DNA of 6,580 nucleotides from Fidelibacterota bacterium (lineage in GTDB: Bacteria; Fidelibacterota; UBA2242), in the NCBI GenBank assembly GCA_030655795.1, contig JAUSPJ010000389.1:1-6580 (forward strand), read 5' to 3'. Both the position numbers and the translations under genes were made by a program. Below the pieces are notes generated by a model that searched no databases, had not been told where the DNA came from, and saw only the letters and a list, made by a program, of their open reading frames with translations. Shown here one piece after another: positions 6,565 through 6,580 of this stretch. Every line of letters starts with the position of its first letter. The first letter of the stretch is position 1.

Positions 6565-6580
6565 TTGATCAACGATTCAG
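6565..6580 (+). CDS. Possible start of a rightward gene with TTG start (edge)
   Basis: A GGAG at 6555-6558 lies 6 nt before TTG at 6565, and the frame then reads M-I-N-D-S to the window edge. A possible promoter precedes it: TTGTTT 6491-6496, a 16-nt gap, and TATATT 6513-6518. Only five codons are visible, so the product cannot be named and the gene is tentative. Confidence 0.25.

Noticed and set aside
1..6580. CRISPR arrays, tRNA, rRNA, transposase genes
   Set aside because: No regularly spaced repeats, no cloverleaf or rRNA-like sequence, and no transposase motifs were seen on either strand.

Overview
The window is bacterial DNA of moderate GC, densely packed with genes. It codes mainly for envelope and general metabolic functions and has no phage, plasmid, CRISPR, tRNA or rRNA signal. 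Signal peptides, two lipoprotein-type leaders and an MltB-type murein transglycosylase point to a Gram-negative (diderm) cell. A GC-rich palindromic repeat lies inside a coding region, a pattern I associate with some uncultured FCB-type lineages; that placement is inference only and weak.

Layout. Positions 1-2317 are a leftward cluster. In transcription order it holds a class IV CYTH-domain gene interrupted by one in-frame TAA (2317-1790), a D-cysteine desulfhydrase-type PLP enzyme (to 789) whose homologous N-terminus lacks an ATG/GTG/TTG start, a UPF0316/DUF2179 membrane protein (770-189), and the first 59 codons of an unidentified lipoprotein running off the left edge (178-1). Gaps within the cluster are 10-30 bp, so it is probably one operon. 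Positions 2318-2450 are the divergent promoter region. Positions 2451-5335 are a rightward pair: an exported TPR-repeat protein, and a lipoprotein with a six-hairpin (GH63/MGH1-like) glycosidase fold. The two overlap by 49 nt and are presumably translationally coupled. Positions 6362-5292 are a leftward mltB-like lytic transglycosylase whose 3' end overlaps the glycosidase gene tail to tail by 44 nt. Positions 6363-6580 are AT-rich intergenic DNA with a fair promoter for mltB and a possible TTG gene start at the right edge.

How the genes may work together. The rightward pair and mltB all encode envelope proteins that act, or are built like proteins that act, on carbohydrate polymers. A shared cell-wall or polysaccharide role is plausible but unproven. 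The leftward cluster is metabolically mixed.

Most notable: a single nonsense codon in an otherwise intact CYTH gene; the missing start codon in the next gene of the same operon; a GC-rich palindrome and repeat mosaic translated in frame inside the MltB leader; and a glycosidase-fold lipoprotein in which the usual catalytic Asp position appears to be Met. I found no clearly new multi-gene system.
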